DNA of 64,000 nucleotides from positions 1,240,001 through 1,304,000 of the forward strand of contig OZ345377.1 of the NCBI GenBank assembly GCA_977006965.1. The letters run 5' to 3'. Source of the stretch: Phymatolithon calcareum. Taxonomy: Eukaryota; Rhodophyta; Florideophyceae; Hapalidiales. Shown piece after piece: positions 52,817-63,199 of this stretch. The notes beneath the pieces are model-generated. The model searched no databases. It saw nothing but the letters and a program-made list of their open reading frames with translations, and was not told where the DNA came from. Within the stretch, counting starts at the first letter, position 1, and the number at the start of each line of letters is the position of its first letter. A program made the position numbers and the translations under genes.

Positions 52817-53040
52817 AAACCGCTCTACCACCCGCTTTCTGGCCCACTAACCGTCTGCCTCAGGTGCACACGGAACTAACGGTCGTTCACCCCGAGCTAC
52901 CACCGAACGAACCGTTTCGTTACAGTGGTCTCCCGACCTAGAAGATCAAAGGTGATCTCGGGCCAAGAACCACGTCTCTTCAAGGAAGCGCCTCCGAAAG
53001 CGCGCAAGACTCGTATAAGACCGCCGTCGGTTCTATCAAG

Positions 53041-55311
53041 ATGGTAGACACGACTGAGACTCGGTCTCACAATCAAGACCGAGACCAAGTTGCTCAAAAC
53101 CCGACCGACACCGTTGTCGAGTCGGGCCCCTCATCCAGGAACCCGGTGAAACCGACTTCGGTTTCGCACTGTACCCCAGTACGTCGTCGCTCTGCGCGAT
53201 TGACGGGGCAGGAGGTCCTGCCCCCGCTGCCGTTGCACGAGCGGCTGTCGTACAGCAAGAGAGGGAAGACCACCAAGGCTGGACCTTCCAGCCTTCCTCC
53301 GTTGAGGCCGGCACGGGCGACGTCGCCTGTGCCAATACCTCGATCTGCTTCCCAATTCGCCAGCGTTGGCGACCCCCGTCGTGGTGACGGGTCAAGGTCG
53401 CCGAGCGAACACGACGTTGCCGACGACGGCTCCGACTCCACGGGGAGTCACAAGAGCAAGGCCACTGACGGCAATGTGCGCCAAGGTGGAGATGTCCGTA
53501 GGATGACGGACCTCTTGAAGGATATGTTCGGAGAGTGGACCTGCGCCGAGGCGGTCCGAGCTAGTGGTCGAGTCGACATGCTGCGCCAATCCTTCCGGGA
53601 GGATATTTCCGCTACTCTGGCCGTCCAGCGCGTCCAGCTCCAGGAAGACATCAAGAAGTCGTTGAGTGACTACACTCCGGCCAAGGACTTCGACAAGCTG
53701 GCACTCCGTGTGGACCAGTTATCCGACCAGGTCCGCGCCTTCGGGAACCCACGGTCTGCACGTGCCCAAGGAACGAGGGCGCTACCGTTGGCACCGCTGG
53801 TTCATCGCCACGGACTCGAAGGAGACTCTGACGAGGAATCCACGGAGAAGGAGCTGGTTCATGAGGGATATGGAACCGCCAGGAGGGCACCACAGAAGTC
53901 AGAGGTGCGCACCACCATGGGCGCCTCCCCGAAGACGAGGAGATCACCGCGGACGGTTTGGCATGAAGACTCCACGGTAACCCGCTCAGTGCTGGCTCCA
54001 TCAACGTTGATGGGCCCGCCCGAGCATGGTATAGTCGAGATCAAGCCAGCCGATGAGCGCTTCACGAGGGCGCTCTCGTACCGCCGTTATCGCCTGGAGA
54101 ACTTGGGAACGGTCCTCACTCCGGAGGTGTCAAGGAATCTGGGCATTTGGTTACGTCGACTTAAGCATCAGATGGAGCGGAATACCTTCGATGTCAAGAA
54201 CCCGGTTGGCATCCTCAACTTTTTGGCGTCATTCAAGAGAGCCCTTGACGGCGAGGATATCCCAGAGTGTGCAGCGTTACAACTCACGGCGCACTTCCTC
54301 GACGGCGAGCCGAAGTACACCTTCCAGGCCATGATGGACGATGCCGAAGGCGGCTATGGAGGATTCAACGCCTGGCCCCACGCGGTACAATTTCTCCTCG
54401 AGACATACGCAACGGACTCGAATATCGAGAACGCCATCGACGAGCTTGAAGAACTTCGCATGAACCCAAGGGAGTCCATCGAGGATTTTCGCGTACGACT
54501 AACGTCAGCCGCCAGGGAGCTGGCCGGAGCATACCCACAGGACGCGCTGGTGAACCGGTTCATCAGGAACCTGCCCCAGAATGTCCGTGAACTCGTGCGA
54601 CTCGAACCGCACAAGTTCAAGGGACCGGCTGCTTTGTCCAAGATATCGAATATTGCCAGTGCGATTCACCAGTCGCACACGAACCTGCGCGCCGACGCGC
54701 AGAAGTCGAAGAATGTCCGATTCAAGGCCCTCGCGGTGGATAGCCATAGGCGCCGCCTGTACCCGGAATGGTCCGATGTGCCTAAGTCGAGCACTCACGA
54801 CATTCCTCCCCCATCGTATGCCCAGCGCCACCGCGACGACGCGGTGGCCATGATGGAAGGACAGGAGCTGTCTCCACCATCGGACTCGGGCTATACTCCC
54901 ACGGTGGAGTACTCCACCCGACCGGAAGACATGGCCCCGGGCCAGTACATGGAGGAGGTGCACGCTGTCCAAGATGGCCGACCTAGGTATCCCCCTCGTC
55001 CGCAGCAGTCGCCAGAGACCACACGTACGAGAGAGAACCCCTTGATTCCCCTGGTATGTTTCATCTGTTACCTCCTCGGGCACCGGAGCATCGAATGCAG
55101 GCATCGCGGCCGCAACGACCGTGACTTCGAGTCCTGGAAGAGGACCAACTTTGGCCGTCTCTTGGAGTGGCAACGACTCTGGTTGCAGAGCATCAACCAG
55201 GCTCCGGATTCGAAGAAGCCGACTGCGCCCACGGGGACACAGCCAGCTCCGGACGACGCTCCTCCTGTTCCAGGACCGCCCGGCTTACCCGTCCAGGCCC
55301 AGAAAAACTAG
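53041..55311 (+). CDS. gag: Gypsy Gag polyprotein, 756 residues
   Basis: Intact frame starting MVDTTETRSHNQ. The N-terminal third is charged and low in complexity (matrix-like). A central helical region (about 320-560) with LNFLASFKRALDGEDIPECAALQLTAHFLDGEPKYTF and ESIEDFRVRLTSAARELAG is the retrotransposon Gag capsid domain. A CCHC zinc knuckle, CFICYLLGHRSIEC, lies near residue 680 and would bind the RNA. It forms the particle that packages element RNA. The stop at 55309-55311 overlaps a candidate -1 frameshift site. Confidence 0.9.
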   Translation: MVDTTETRSHNQDRDQVAQNPTDTVVESGPSSRNPVKPTSVSHCTPVRRRSARLTGQEVLPPLPLHERLSYSKRGKTTKAGPSSLPPLRPARATSPVPIPRSASQFASVGDPRRGDGSRSPSEHDVADDGSDSTGSHKSKATDGNVRQGGDVRRMTDLLKDMFGEWTCAEAVRASGRVDMLRQSFREDISATLAVQRVQLQEDIKKSLSDYTPAKDFDKLALRVDQLSDQVRAFGNPRSARAQGTRALPLAPLVHRHGLEGDSDEESTEKELVHEGYGTARRAPQKSEVRTTMGASPKTRRSPRTVWHEDSTVTRSVLAPSTLMGPPEHGIVEIKPADERFTRALSYRRYRLENLGTVLTPEVSRNLGIWLRRLKHQMERNTFDVKNPVGILNFLASFKRALDGEDIPECAALQLTAHFLDGEPKYTFQAMMDDAEGGYGGFNAWPHAVQFLLETYATDSNIENAIDELEELRMNPRESIEDFRVRLTSAARELAGAYPQDALVNRFIRNLPQNVRELVRLEPHKFKGPAALSKISNIASAIHQSHTNLRADAQKSKNVRFKALAVDSHRRRLYPEWSDVPKSSTHDIPPPSYAQRHRDDAVAMMEGQELSPPSDSGYTPTVEYSTRPEDMAPGQYMEEVHAVQDGRPRYPPRPQQSPETTRTRENPLIPLVCFICYLLGHRSIECRHRGRNDRDFESWKRTNFGRLLEWQRLWLQSINQAPDSKKPTAPTGTQPAPDDAPPVPGPPGLPVQAQKN
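55302..55311 (+). promoter_or_regulatory. Candidate -1 ribosomal frameshift site at the gag stop
   Basis: The heptamer G AAA AAC (55302-55308) sits in the gag frame directly before the TAG stop (55309-55311). The pol frame is -1 relative to gag and is open across this point. Slippage here would give a Gag-Pol fusion continuing LGAGSHRC. The first base G departs from the classic A AAA AAC, so efficiency is uncertain. Confidence 0.5.
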
Positions 55312-58300
55312 GAGCGGGTTCGCACCGTTGCGACCCGCCCCTAGTCACCTCACCACGACCAACGGTGGTCACGGCGAGCGTGCTCCCCTTGCGCAAGGCG
55401 GCCCGCTTCCGTACTTGCGCCTCCCCTCTTCCCAAGTCGAATCGGTTCCCAGGTAAAATCACAGGCACTGTTGCCCCTTGTTCTTACCTGTCGCCCCCAA
55501 CGTTGACGAAGTCGCCAACGTCGATTCGAGAAACGCCGTATGGGCTACCGCCAAAACTTACGCTTGACGAGTATAGGGTGGACCCCATCTGCAAGTTGTC
55601 GGGCATCAACTACAAGGTTGACGCCAAGGTCGAAGTCGGCCCAGGCGACTGGCTCCGCTTCCTTGCCGTAGTCGACACAGGGGCGGGCCCGAACCTCATC
55701 CGTGAGGACCTCGTCTCGGCAGCAGCCCTCGCGACCATCGACACTTCCAGAGAAGTGGTCAACCTCGCCAGCGCCTCTGGCCACGGACTTGATACTGTGG
55801 GCATAGTCCGCCTGCCGGTTAACGTCGGCACTCAGACAACGAACCACGCCTTCGTGGTTTCCAAGACTTTGAATGCCGATGTGCTTTTGGGGTGTGAGTT
55901 CATGGATAATGCCGTGGAGGACATCCGCATCCAGCGACGGTGCCTGGAGCTGCTCAATGGAGACACGGTTCCCATCGCGCGAAGGCGCGTGACAAACCCG
56001 ACGCATACTTCGACCACTGAGTCGAGGATGCTCTCCACACGAAGCCAATCAGCCCACTGGAGACTCCGGTCGACGGCGACCGTCACCCTCCCTCCCCGCA
56101 CACAAGGGTTCGTACCCGTGCAAGGCGCCATGCGTGGACTCCATATCCTCACGTCCAAGCCATCCCTCTTCTATAAGTACCGTTGCGTCGTGGCAAACGG
56201 TGTCGCCGACATCCGGCCGCTCGTACCCTTCATGGTCCAGGTAGCCAACCTCTCCGACCGCCCCGTCACGGGAGGGGTGGCGGGTGAGTCACTGAACGGC
56301 CAGTCCCACAAACCGCTATCACAACAAGAAAGTAGGGCGTTCACGCACCTGAACACCAAGAAGGAGCGCAAGCCGGACATCGTCAGCGTCGACGAAATCC
56401 CGCTCCCAGACATCGACGGCGATGACCAAACAAAGGTTCGAGGTATGCTCGAACCATTCAAAGAAATGTGGCGGCCGGGAAAAGTGGGAAAGGTCAACAG
56501 GACCGAGCACCACATCGACATCGAAGAAGGCGGAAGGCCGCAATTCTCACAGCCGTACAGGGCCGGCCCTTACGCGCGCAAGGTCATCGAGAACACGATA
56601 AACGAGATGATTGACCAGGACATCATTGAGACAGCCCGCTCCGAGTGGGCTGCTCCAGTCGTACTGGCTCCGAAGCCGGACGGCACGCTCAGGTTCTGTG
56701 TCGACTATCGTCGCCTCAACTCGGTAACCATCAAGGACAGGTACCCGTTGCCGCGGATGGAGGACTGCCTTGATAGCCTAGGCGACGCCCAGTTCTTCTC
56801 CACGCTGGACTGTAACTGGGGCTTCTGGCAGATCCCCCTTGCCGTCAAGGATAGGCCGAAGACGGCGTTCACCACCTTTGCTGGAACGTTCCAGTACAAG
56901 CGCATGCTGTTCGGTCTCTGCAACGCCCAAGCCTCATACCAGCGCACACTGGACATCCTCCTCGCAGGAATCAATTGGAAGACTTGCCTCGTCTACGTAG
57001 ACGATGTCATAATCTTCTCCAAGTCCTTTGAGGAACACCTAGGCGACGTCGCCGAGGTGCTCTCAATCCTGCACGATGCCGGATTGTCGCTGAACATGCA
57101 AAAGTGCAAGTTCTTCAGTCGAACAGTCGACTACCTTGGGCACGTCGTCAGCCCCGGACGGTTAGAAGTGGCCACGAAGAACACGCAGAGCATAACGAAG
57201 TCGCTATACCCCACAACCCAGACGGAGCTACGGAGCTTCCTGGGCATGTGCAATATGTATCGCCGCTTCGTGCCTAACTTTGCGCACGTCGCCGCTCCAC
57301 TCAACCGGCTGCTTATGAAGGGCCAACGATTCCACCTTCCGCCTCCTACGGAGGAGACGAGGGAGGCGTTCGAGCTGCTGCGGTCAACGTTGACCGCTCC
57401 GCCAGTCCTCCAGCTACCTGACCCCGAGAAGAAGTATTCTCTCGATATGGACGCCAGCGCCTAGCAAGCGGGCTGCGCCCTGTTCCAGGAAGGGGACGAC
57501 GGCGTCCGACATCCAGTTGGATTCTGGTCCCGCTCGCTCACGGAAGCGGAGCGGAACTACAGCGCCGGAGAACGCGAGGCTTTGGCCATCATATTCGCGG
57601 TACAGACACTCCACCCGTACCTGTGGGGTCGGCACTTCGTAGTGTACACTGACCACCAGGCCCTCCGTTGGGTCTTCATCTTGCATGATCCGACCGGTCG
57701 GCTTGCAAGGTGGGCGATCAGGTTACAGGACTTCGACTTCGAAGTCAAGTATAAGAAGCGCAGCGATAACGTCGTTGCAGACGCTGTCTCTCGCCTGCCC
57801 ACCTATGGTCACTGTGACGTGGAGGTCGACGTCGACCTCCCGGTGTACCTCGTCGACCACCCTTCTTGCCCAACGTTGAACAAGAAGGTGAACGTCGCGT
57901 CCTGGGACCGCCACGACTGGGACTTCGAAGAAGAGGTCTTGAACCGTGAGCACCAGGAACCTGACGCGTGTGAGGCATTTTCCCTTGAAGAGGCTAGAAT
58001 TGAGCTCATCACCGTTGATGAGCTGCTCAAGGCGCAGGCGGAGGACGACGAGTGCCGGAAGATCTCCAAACTCATTGACCACGGTGAGACACGCGATTAC
58101 GAATTCGACACACGCGGCCTTATAGTTCGCATCGCCACAGTTGACGGTGCCGAACAGGCCTTCATTCCGAAGATATTGAGGGCCCGAGCGCTCTATCTCG
58201 CGCACCATACGCCTGTCGCTGGACACCCGGGTGTCTCTCGGCAGTACTACACCATGCGCCGTAGCATGTACTGGCCACTGATGATCTCAGACGTCCGGAG

Positions 58301-59761
58301 TTGCTGCCTTCGATGTGACGCCTGCGCCAGAGACGAGTGAAGCTGCGGACACACCAGTCACCTTTGACTCTGTTCCCAGCGAACGGGCCGCTCGAGTACG
58401 TCGCAGTCGACATACTCGGTCCACTTCCTCGTGCAACTTCGGGCCACCGCTTCATCCTCGTGATGACGGACAGGTTTTCGAAATCCACCCGTGCCGTCGC
58501 GATGAGGACGATCACCGCCATCGCGGTCGCCAAAGTCTTCTTGGAGTTCTGGATATTCTCCTATGGTGCGCCGGCCCACGTGGTGACGGACAATGTGAGC
58601 CAATTCACCTCAAAGATGTTCGAGTTTCTCTGCTCGCATCTGGGGGTAAGGCATGGCTTGACGTCAACGTACCACCCCCAGACGAACGGCCAGGCCGAGC
58701 GGTTCAATCGCACGCTGCTGGCCAGCTTGAGGGCATTCGTAGGCGAGCACCCCAAAACCTGGCCAGAGTTCGTAGATGCAGTCACCTACGCATACAACAC
58801 GCAAGTCCACGCGTCGACAAAGGTGCCGCCGTTCGACTTGGTGGTGACTGCACCACCGGCAGCGATGGTAATCGAGAGAACCCCGGAGTTTGAAACGAGC
58901 GCCAGCCATCCGAGCGCTCGGAACAGGTTCCGCAGGTACATCCGCTCGCTGGTGACGGACGCCAAGGAGGAGCTTGCGAAGTCGCAAGCTTCTTACAAGG
59001 AAGCGTTTGACCGTCACGTTCGACCACTCACTCAACCGCAGACGGGTGAGTGGGTCTTCGTAGAGCGAGCTGGTCCCACGGAGGACGCGAGCTCAGGTGA
59101 AAGACGCCGCGATAAGTTGACATGGAAAGCCAATGGGCCGTACGAGGTCATCGCCCACGACGAGAGTACAGTTACTCTCGATCGTGACGGCTTAGTTGAA
59201 AAGGTCAACCGGGATCGTGTGTCTCGCGCGTACCATCGACGCGAAGACGGCATGCTCGATGCAATCAAAGACCGCAAAGAGGAGGAGAAAGCGACGGCGC
59301 TTGGCCGCCTCCCGAAGGGCGGCATCACCCATGGCAAGGTAGACACCGAAGTCGGTGCGAAAGGAAGGGCTACTGTAAACTTGCCGACAACACACGATTC
59401 GGAAGCAGATCCACGGGGATCTCAGGGGAAAACGCACGCCAGAAGTGCGGCGACACCTTCCACTCCCCGTGTGACGCCCCGTGGCGTCACACAAGCCAAG
59501 GGTGCCTCAGGGCCATTACCAGTCGGCACCGATGCCCAGCTCGATCACCAGCCTACGGAGGCTGGTGGCGAATACGTGCTCGACCGCGTCGTCGACTTCG
59601 ACGAGCGCGATGGCATACGCTGCCGATGGCATGGATACGGAGCCGATGCGGAAACCTGGCAGAAACCTGGGGACGTCCCCTACAGCAAAGTGCGCGCCTT
59701 CTTCCGTCGGCAACGGAAGAAGACGCCGAGGGCCCTACGCCTGGCATGCCGACCCTGCTAA
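55312..59761 (+). pseudogene. pol: Gypsy Pol: protease, RT, RNase H, integrase, chromodomain; damaged
   Basis: The pol frame overlaps gag from 55167 in the -1 frame. Protease: VVDTGAGPN and LLGCEFMD (about 55665-55905). Reverse transcriptase: LRFCVDYRRLN, FFSTLDCNWGFWQI and catalytic YVDD at 56994-57005. RNase H begins LDMDASA and hits TAG at 57462-57464, after which the same frame continues (SLTEAERNYSAGEREALAI). The integrase zinc finger (HHTPVAGHPG, CLRCDACA) is intact, but a one-base frameshift near 58320-58340 moves the frame to the core with VAVDILGPL, VVTDNVSQF and QAERFNR (D,D,E). The C-terminus carries a chromodomain (YVLDRVVDFDERDGIRCRWHGYG), which directs chromoviruses to chromatin. 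Two lesions make this copy defective, but they look recent. Confidence 0.92.
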
Positions 59762-60322
59762 GGGTCGATGACCGCAAGAACGGTGCGACGATGGCGTCGC
59801 TCCGTTCCGCTGCCGGCGACTTCGCCAACGCGGGTGCGAAGCCAGCGCCCACGCGCAAACCCCACGAGGGGCGACGGCGTCATGAAGACCAAGAGCCTGC
59901 AACGTCACAAGCTCACTTCCGCGACACCGAGATGGAAGTAGAATTGGGCGTCACCGTTGACGTCCGACCAACACGGAGGCTATCGCGCGGCTACCAAAGG
60001 GGTCGGCCGGCCATTACGACAGGGGCACGGCGCCCAGTACATCGCCGTCGATGTCTGGGTTCAATAAGTGGAAAAAGGCTCCTCCGCGACGTCGCCACCA
60101 GGAAGCGGAGTCGGAAGTCACAGTGGACGCCCGGCTCTGGCACGCTCGTGCCACGAGGCCTACTGCTGCGCTTAGTCACGACCGTTGGTGACTTGCCGCG
60201 CCCATCCCAACGAGGGCCGAGTCGAAGGCGACGTTGCTTTCCGAAATGAGGTCGGCGTACTAGGCACACCGACCTCGCAAGACTACGAAGCTTTACTGGC
60301 AAAGTCAATACTACGCAGTCCA
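59762..60322. other. Gypsy non-coding segment between pol and the antisense ORF
   Basis: GC-rich, like the rest of the element. A plus frame overlapping the pol end continues to 60249 but is basic and of low complexity, so it is probably not a gene. No LTR-like TG...CA ends or polypurine tract were recognised. Confidence 0.4.
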
Positions 60323-61963
60323 TCACTGGTTCGCAGCACCGTCGCCGGCGGTAGTGGCCGAGCCACCACCGGCTGCGCCTGATGTAGCTGACGCAGACGC
60401 CGGCTGAGGAAGGACCGGGCCCGTCGATGGGTCATAAAGCGGAAGGTGAGCACCAGGCGCAGTTGTCTCCGTGCGGCGTTCGAGAACGATCTCGCGCGCC
60501 CGCAGCAGGTTGAGATCGGCAGGCTTCGCGACTTCGCGAGCGTGGGTCACCCGGTGCGTAAGGAAGTAGTGAACTGCCAATACTTCAATAGCAGCCGCAC
60601 GACGGCGCGCCCGGTAATCTCGAAGGGCCACCTGGACGTCGTCGCCTCGCGCCTGGGCGTCCTCCCGAACCCTGAATATGACGGGTTCGCTGGAGTCGGG
60701 AAGGTGCCCGTGCACCGCGATGATCTCGAGCTCCAGTAGTTCTGCACGAAGCATCCCCATGTCTAGCTGTGCTGTCACCTCGGCCACCGATGGCTCGACT
60801 CCGTCCGTCTGCGACCCGACATCGGATCGCAGAACATCGACACCCTTCGTCACCATGAGTGCTTGGCGGATCTTGGCGTGGACGAACAGGAGTTTGACAA
60901 GCCGCAAGGAGATGCTGGCTGCGTCGTATTCCGTCTCTCCAAGTAGAACGCTCTGTCGTCCCGGAATCTCCGCGTGCCCCTTCCAATCGACGTCGATGAT
61001 ACCTTGCGCGCGGAACTCGCTAACGGCCTGGTACGCGCGGTCCACGAGGAGCCTGTCCGGCACGCGCCTGGGCGACATCATGCCCGTCGCCTCGACCACC
61101 TCCTCACCCGGTAGGACCGGTCCTGCAACATTGATTTCGATGGGCATCGGTGCCACGAACACGTGCGGGTTGTTGGACACAGGAGTACGTTGACTCGTGG
61201 GCCTCAGCACGGGGGTCCCACCTGGAGTTCCTGCCACTGGCTTTTCCAGAGGAGTCTCAAGCTCGTCTAGATCCTCCTGGGTCGCCACGACGTCGTTGCC
61301 GGCAACGCTCGCTTCGGCCGCCAGATTATCTACGACTTCGTAGACACGGTTCCGGCTGTACTCCTCGATGAGCGGGGTCAAGTTGGCCCCCGCGACATGG
61401 ACATCCATGCGACACCAGTTGGGCAGCTCACCGTTGAGCCGGTCACCCCTACTTTTTCCCAACGCTGGACCCTCGCTCGTGAACCGGTCAGGCAGCATGG
61501 GGCACCACCGTTCGCCGTCGAACAGGACGTAGTCGGCGCTCACGAAGATTGTTGACCAACCATGTTTGTCTCCCTCGCCACCGTTGGCTGTGGGCATGAC
61601 ATTGCGGAAGGGTGACAGTTCACCCCAGTGGATGGTGTCGATGAACCCAAGGAGCTTCAGGAGTAGCTCTGCGTACTCCTCGCCGACGAGGAGTGCGGGG
61701 GTTAACTTGCGGATGAGCTTCCGCAGCGTCGGCGAAGTCCACCACAAGCGACCGTCGCGGTGTTCGACTCGCCCAGCCGACTGGGCGCCAGCCTGTATGA
61801 AGAGGTCAAACGCAACGTTGCGGACCCAGAGTGTCAGGAAGGCGCACCAGACGACTTTAGATTCCGGAACCTGGGACGACGAGTACGGTCGGGAGGCCAT
61901 GATCAGGCCGTTGGTGTACGCGATGCGCGGCAATGGAACGTTCCAGCCGTAGGCCACCTCCAT
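60323..61963 (-). CDS. Antisense ORF of the gypsy element, 546 residues
   Basis: Long intact minus-strand frame downstream of pol, with the same GC-rich composition as the element. No family is recognised. The N-terminal 190 residues look globular (WVRNVAFDLFIQAG, LWWTSPTLRKLIRKL, HGWSTIFVSADYVLF). A flexible Pro/Thr-rich stretch (about 225-265) follows, then a mostly helical part with AYQAVSEFRAQG and LGETEYDAASISLRLVKLLFVHAKIRQAL, ending in an Ala/Gly/Ser-rich tail. Some plant gypsy elements (Grande, RIRE2, Retand types) carry antisense ORFs at this position, which supports the idea of an element gene. A captured host gene is the alternative. It is intact while pol is broken. Confidence 0.6.
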   Translation of the reverse strand: MEVAYGWNVPLPRIAYTNGLIMASRPYSSSQVPESKVVWCAFLTLWVRNVAFDLFIQAGAQSAGRVEHRDGRLWWTSPTLRKLIRKLTPALLVGEEYAELLLKLLGFIDTIHWGELSPFRNVMPTANGGEGDKHGWSTIFVSADYVLFDGERWCPMLPDRFTSEGPALGKSRGDRLNGELPNWCRMDVHVAGANLTPLIEEYSRNRVYEVVDNLAAEASVAGNDVVATQEDLDELETPLEKPVAGTPGGTPVLRPTSQRTPVSNNPHVFVAPMPIEINVAGPVLPGEEVVEATGMMSPRRVPDRLLVDRAYQAVSEFRAQGIIDVDWKGHAEIPGRQSVLLGETEYDAASISLRLVKLLFVHAKIRQALMVTKGVDVLRSDVGSQTDGVEPSVAEVTAQLDMGMLRAELLELEIIAVHGHLPDSSEPVIFRVREDAQARGDDVQVALRDYRARRRAAAIEVLAVHYFLTHRVTHAREVAKPADLNLLRAREIVLERRTETTAPGAHLPLYDPSTGPVLPQPASASATSGAAGGGSATTAGDGAANQ

Positions 61964-62133
61964 CGGGATCCACCATTCCCACCGACGGGGTAACGAGCAC
62001 GAGCGTGTTGGAAATGTGACTGCTTGGAGATCTTGTCGCAGTACACATTATCCTATGTCATAAGTCTTTAACCACTTCTCATATGTTATGATAGAATCAA
62101 TCCAGGTTTTTTCATCTTTACTGACAATGTAGC

Positions 62134-62246
62134 AGTTCAATCAATTTCTTGATTGATTTTTGTTATTGTCAGTAATTCAATCAATTTTTTGATTGAATCA
62201 ATCACAGTCGACATTTCAATCTTTTAGTTGATTGATTCAATCACAG
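62134..62246 (+). promoter_or_regulatory. Cluster of TTGATTGA/TCAATCAA inverted repeats in the LTR
   Basis: Three stem-like blocks occur just upstream of the TATA box: TCAATCAA with TTGATTGA at 62137-62157, a second at about 62195-62205, and a looser third at about 62216-62240. The phrase TCAATCACAGT is repeated twice. Such arrays in a U3 region may be transcription-factor binding sites or hairpins. Confidence 0.55.
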
Positions 62247-62296
62247 TTAGTAGTGCAATGAGCATCAGAAGTCTTATCATACCTCAATCTGAGGTC

Positions 62297-62303
62297 TATA
62301 TAA
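62297..62303 (+). promoter_or_regulatory. TATA box of the copia LTR
   Basis: TATATAA preceded by GAGGTC and followed by GACCC, inside the LTR about 290 bases from its start. Transcription would begin around 62330, defining R. Confidence 0.65.
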
Positions 62304-62357
62304 GACCCGGATCTGATGCCCCGGACTCAATGAACCAAGGAACATCTCACAACCAAC

Positions 62358-62430
62358 CCAACCATCTCAACCATCTCAACCATCTCAACCATCTCAACCA
62401 TCTCAACCACCTCAACCATCTCAACCATCA
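62358..62430 (+). repeat. 9-bp tandem repeat (ACCATCTCA)n
   Basis: About eight copies of a 9-base unit, one with a T-to-C change, directly behind the predicted transcription start. It reads as an Asn-His-Leu repeat in one frame, but that frame has no other support as a gene. Confidence 0.9.
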
Positions 62431-62999
62431 GCCTCAGAACCTCCATCCAACAGGTTATGGGCCCAGATAACGCGTAATCAACCAGCGCTATCACCTTACC
62501 GAGGGGTCCTCCTTCCCTCTCGGCAATTCATTCTCAACCAATTTTCATCATCAAAAGGTTTAAAACCCTGTGGTATCTGCGCCATCCATCGGCCACCCTA
62601 AAGCGACTCTGCACAGAGTATAATCTACAAATCAGTCTGACAACATCCGTGCTCTGCTACGTGGTGAAAGGGATATACGCTTGAGAAATCAAGTAGTCTT
62701 CCGAGTATCCACCTGGACGCATCTCGGCTCTGCAGAATTCTGTTGTGTGATTGGAAGGGAATCTGAAAGACTTGTTGGAGTACGGTTTACCGATTTGAAA
62801 GACAGTCTGCCACGCACAGCGCGTGGTCAGCAGGCCCCGTATACTCATCGTCAAGGAAAAGGTCGCAATTATAGCCTCACGAAGTACTTGCTCGGTGGGG
62901 TGTGCCAACATCAACTTTGGAATTTAGGACATTGGAATTGACAGATACGTCTTGCAGTGCGTGTTGCCGGCTGCAGGTTCAGGTGTACCAAAACACCAC

Positions 63000-63060
63000 A
63001 AGAGGTAAACGGCCTAGAGCCAGCCCTATCTTCAAGAGGTATACGGCCTAGAGCCATCCC
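63000..63060 (+). repeat. 27-bp direct repeat in the copia leader
   Basis: Two 27-base units (63000-63026 and 63034-63060), each beginning AAGAGGTA and containing ACGGCCTAGAGCCA, differ at two positions and have a 34-base period. They lie between the LTR and gag and could relate to the packaging or primer region. Confidence 0.85.
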
Positions 63061-63199
63061 CAGATCAAGCTCCGGGTCACACTGACTCGACGCGAATTTC
63101 CTATAAGGGATAGATTGCCTTGATAGTTAACTTCTGTTAACTCGCAGTGGACTCCCCGAACGGATCTTCGACAAGATTTCAAGACCCCCAGTCCAAAAT

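Larger units (their letters stand above)
52449..62005 (+). mobile_element. Ty3/gypsy chromovirus, internal region
   Basis: GC-rich block with gag, pol ending in a chromodomain, and an antisense ORF. No pair of long terminal repeats was recognised: the 5' side starts near 52449 after the copia fragment, and the 3' LTR is not seen before the copia element begins at 62006, so that element probably inserted inside the gypsy copy. The pol frame is damaged by one stop and one frameshift, so this copy is not autonomous. Confidence 0.85.

Noticed and set aside
14279-57464. Reassigned stop codons in this genome
   Set aside because: All three stops occur in-frame in relics, while intact genes (CDC23, carrier, NLR, gag) end with normal stops and contain none internally.
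59626-60249. Plus-strand frame overlapping the pol end
   Set aside because: Arg-rich, low complexity and overlapping the chromodomain in another frame; probably a GC-rich shadow.
62228-62470. ORF with Asn-His-Leu repeats
   Set aside because: It lies in the copia LTR and is produced by the 9-bp repeat; no protein evidence.
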